DNA from: Spirochaetales bacterium
Lineage (GTDB): Bacteria; Spirochaetota; Spirochaetia; Sphaerochaetales; Sphaerochaetaceae
Assembly: GCA_017614625.1 (NCBI GenBank)
Contig: JAGABK010000038.1
Span: 1 to 7,240, forward strand
Direction of reading: 5' to 3'
Length of the DNA stretch: 7,240 nucleotides
How positions within the stretch are numbered: the first letter of the stretch is position 1; every line of letters starts with the position of its first letter. The notes beneath the pieces are model-generated. The model made no database searches. It saw only the letters and a list, made by a program, of their open reading frames with translations, and was not told the DNA's origin. Of the stretch, positions 5,347 to 7,240 are shown one piece after another. Both the position numbers and the translations under genes were made by a program.

Positions 5347-6870
5347 ATGGATAAAGAATTCAGCAAATATGACATTGTCAAGTTCACAGACGGCGGATTT
5401 GAACTCGAAGTAAACGTCAGTCCTTCAGAGGAAACTGTATGGTTATCTCAGGAACAACTAGCCGTTTTGTTTGATTCAACTAAGCAGAATATAAGCTTGC
5501 ATATTTCAAACATATTACGGGAAGGTGAACTGGATTACGGAACTGTAAAGGAAATCTTGACAGTTCAAAATGAAGGAAATCGTACTGTGTCCAGAAAAAT
5601 CCGGATATACAATCTGGATATGATTATTTCTGTCGGTTTCCGATTGAAATCCCGGAGAGGTATTGTATTCAGACAATGGGCAAACCGGATTCTCAGACAA
5701 TTCATGCTGAAAGGCTATGCAATAGATGCGTCCCGTGTTGCTGTGACAAAAGAGAATTATCTTGATCTTGTTAGTGTCGTGAACAGAATTGACAATACCC
5801 AGGAACAGCTTGTTTCCAGAATTGAAAAACTGGAAGATAGATATGACGAAAAAGACAATCGATTATTATTCAAAGGACAGATGTGGGATGCGACAAGTTG
5901 CATTGAGGGCATAATAGGCAAGGCGAAGAAAACAATAATTCTGATAGACGGTTATGTTGACAAAAGCACCCTCGACATGTTGTCCAGAAAAAGCGACGGA
6001 GTGACGGTTGAAATACATACTTCACCAGGAAACTACAGATTGACAGAGAAGGAAATCCGCTCTTTCGAGTCACGTCGTGCTGCTGACAAGTTGAATATGC
6101 AACCCTTTGGCTTCAGTGTCTCTTTTGGAGGTACCACATACGATATGTCAGAGAAAGATATTTCCGAGGGGTTCCATGCCGGCTTTCGCCCTGCTTTGGA
6201 ATTCAACTATTCCCATCGTTTCAATGAGCATATGGGAGTGCGTGTAGGCGTGGGACTTGCTTATGGACTTACAACCTACGAGAGTTCCAATTTGGTTCTG
6301 GACACAAAGGAACAGTACGACACATTTGGCTTTGACCTGGATTATAAACGTGTTGCCAAGTATGTGGAAGAACGTTATCAGTATCTTCAGGCAGAGATTC
6401 CCGTCATGGTCACCTGGCAAAACGATTTGCTCTATGCCGGTCTGGGCGTCAAGGCAGCGTTGCCCATCTTGCGTAGCGGCAAGTATGCCTATCGTGGCAT
6501 CCATGCCGAGGCCTATCGGTCATCAACAGGAGGTACAGCCATTGTTGACGACCCAAGTCTTGACTGTGGCGAGCTTGCCGACTATACGTCATCCATAGAC
6601 CACGATGAGCTGGTAATCCCTTTTTGGGTTATGGCCACAGCAGAAATGGGCATTCGTTTCTATTCCATGCGCAAGCGTGAGTCTATCCTGACATTTTTCA
6701 TGGACTATTCCCTCAATCAGGGCAGTCCCATAGGCAATAAGGATATAGTTACTTTCAGAACAGAGAACGGTAAGCAGAAACACGATTATGCATCATGTAT
6801 CAGCAGTGCACAGATAAGCCCGTTCCGTTGCTTCAACTTTGGACTTAAGTACACCTTCAAGCTGAAATAG
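5347..6870 (+). CDS. Chimeric ORF: truncated RhuM-family protein fused to outer-membrane beta-barrel
   Basis: One open frame of 507 codons joins two unrelated proteins. Residues 1 to about 240 are RhuM-like (named after a Salmonella pathogenicity-island protein of unsettled function). VWLSQEQLAVLFDSTKQNIS (31-50) is the diagnostic winged-helix-like segment, followed by YNLDMIISVGFRLKSRRG (88-105) and FRQWANRIL (108-116). A coiled-coil-like stretch (147-170) comes next, then the beginning of a phospholipase-D-like fold (TIILIDGYVDKSTLDML, 196-212). Relatives I know continue with a further 90 or so residues including an HDRF-type motif; these are missing. From about residue 245 the protein becomes an outer-membrane beta-barrel with no signal peptide ahead of it, so export is not expected. 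No ribosome binding site precedes the ATG, and the promoter position implies a leaderless message. The frame is real; one functional protein is doubtful. Confidence 0.7.
   Translation: MDKEFSKYDIVKFTDGGFELEVNVSPSEETVWLSQEQLAVLFDSTKQNISLHISNILREGELDYGTVKEILTVQNEGNRTVSRKIRIYNLDMIISVGFRLKSRRGIVFRQWANRILRQFMLKGYAIDASRVAVTKENYLDLVSVVNRIDNTQEQLVSRIEKLEDRYDEKDNRLLFKGQMWDATSCIEGIIGKAKKTIILIDGYVDKSTLDMLSRKSDGVTVEIHTSPGNYRLTEKEIRSFESRRAADKLNMQPFGFSVSFGGTTYDMSEKDISEGFHAGFRPALEFNYSHRFNEHMGVRVGVGLAYGLTTYESSNLVLDTKEQYDTFGFDLDYKRVAKYVEERYQYLQAEIPVMVTWQNDLLYAGLGVKAALPILRSGKYAYRGIHAEAYRSSTGGTAIVDDPSLDCGELADYTSSIDHDELVIPFWVMATAEMGIRFYSMRKRESILTFFMDYSLNQGSPIGNKDIVTFRTENGKQKHDYASCISSAQISPFRCFNFGLKYTFKLK
6061..6870 (+). 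pseudogene. 5'-truncated outer-membrane beta-barrel gene fused in frame behind RhuM
   Basis: Residues about 241-507 of the chimeric frame alternate aromatic, glycine and polar residues as transmembrane beta strands do: FGFSVSFGG, FRPALEFNYSHRF, MGVRVGVGLAYGL, LQAEIPVMVTW, LLYAGLGVKAALPI, MATAEMGIRFYSM, ILTFFMDYSL. It closes FNFGLKYTFKLK, typical of Bacteroidota outer-membrane barrel proteins. The start codon, signal peptide and probably the first strands are absent. The first in-frame ATG inside it (6097) has no recognisable ribosome binding site. Base composition also changes: sample 60-base lines hold 33% (5461) and 38% (5581) GC in the RhuM part but 43% (6301), 48% (6601) and 60% (6421) here. 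The barrel class is fairly clear; ligand and function are unknown. Confidence 0.6.
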
Positions 6871-7240
6871 AGTAATAGTGGTTGCTGATATGATTTTCGG
6901 CTCGCACCAATCATGGATGCGGGCCGAAAAGCTTTATGGTATGACCGACTTCTCTACAGCCACAAATATCCTTGCTCTCAATCAGTCTCTTTGAGACAGC
7001 GTTGTTCCAATTTTTCATGATTATCTGTTTAATTTCCCAACTCTCCGAAGAAGCTTGCTTTCAATAAGCCCTGACAAGAAAATCTTGTTGGTTTTCAGGG
7101 GCACACCAGAGCGTCTCAGAATCCTCCAGAAGGGATGAGCTTTCATATTGTTGGTACATTGCGGATAATATAAAGCATCATAAAGGGAATGTTAACACGT
7201 TTGTTTCTACGCTGCTTTCGCCACCGGTAGGTTTTGCTTA
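6871..7240. other. 370 bases without a recognisable gene
   Basis: Apart from the stem-loop at 6894-6930 I see no supported gene. Small open frames exist on both strands (+ 6890-6994, 34 codons; - 7061-7159, 32 codons; - 7021-7146, 41 codons), none with a convincing ribosome binding site or a familiar product. A nested inverted repeat lies at 7068-7102: GCCCTGA against TCAGGGGC with one bulge, enclosing ACAAGA (7074-7079) and TCTTGT (7083-7088). GTCTC/GAGAC (6985-6997) is a further small hairpin. The stretch is probably intergenic or decayed accessory DNA. Confidence 0.5.
6894..6930 (+). terminator. Strong stem-loop after the chimeric gene, possible terminator
   Basis: TTTTCGGCTCGCA (6894-6906) pairs with TGCGGGCCGAAAA (6918-6930), 13 bp with one T·G wobble and an 11-base loop, 23 bases after the stop. 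The T and A runs lie within the stem in the opposite order to a classical terminator, so no U tract follows on either strand. It could end or protect the message, or be a remnant of a mobile element. Confidence 0.45.

Noticed and set aside
6890..6994. 34-codon + strand ORF after the chimeric gene
   Set aside because: The peptide looks mildly protein-like, but there is no clear ribosome binding site and the strong 13-bp stem-loop occupies much of it.
7021..7146. 41-codon basic ORF on the - strand
   Set aside because: No recognisable family, no clear ribosome binding site, and length within chance for this composition.
1..7240. CRISPR array, tRNA, rRNA or intact insertion sequence
   Set aside because: No regularly spaced long repeats, cloverleaf-like segments, rRNA stretches or transposase motifs were seen on either strand.

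Overview
The window holds two different kinds of DNA. Positions 1 to about 5282 are a GC-rich, tightly packed housekeeping block, all on the + strand. Positions 5283 to 7240 are a more AT-rich accessory stretch that carries a chimeric gene and then 370 bases with no convincing gene. The source is a bacterium. The order rplM-rpsI-recX next to a UvrD/PcrA helicase, and the look of the proteins, suggest a GC-rich spirochaete (treponeme-like). That is inference from memory and no search was run. The C-terminal half of the last gene looks like a Bacteroidota outer-membrane beta-barrel, so either gene transfer in a shared habitat such as a gut or mouth, or a chimeric assembly, must be considered.

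Layout. 2-1252 is the 3' part of rimO, the methylthiotransferase acting on ribosomal protein S12. It overlaps the start of a UvrD/PcrA-type helicase (1249-3627) by ATGA. A 213-base gap follows, with a good sigma-70 promoter and a potentially structured leader. Next come rplM (L13, 3841-4269) and rpsI (S9, 4281-4691), then a 114-base gap with small hairpins and recX (4806-5282). A terminator-like stem-loop lies inside the first codons of recX, and a second hairpin pairs with its Shine-Dalgarno. A 64-base AT-rich gap then carries an extended -10 promoter so close to the next ATG that the transcript should be leaderless, with three short direct repeats over its -35. The open frame it drives (5347-6870) starts as a RhuM-family protein. 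Near codon 240 it switches to an outer-membrane beta-barrel that lacks its signal peptide. A strong 13-bp stem-loop follows.

How the genes fit together. rimO, rplM and rpsI serve the ribosome. The helicase and recX serve DNA repair and recombination: UvrD/PcrA helicases strip RecA filaments and RecX restrains RecA, so the block pairs translation with RecA control. The RhuM/beta-barrel gene is unrelated and looks acquired. The most notable points are the in-frame RhuM/beta-barrel chimera, its leaderless promoter with iterated repeats, and the terminator embedded in the 5' end of recX. I found no tRNA, rRNA, CRISPR array or intact insertion sequence.
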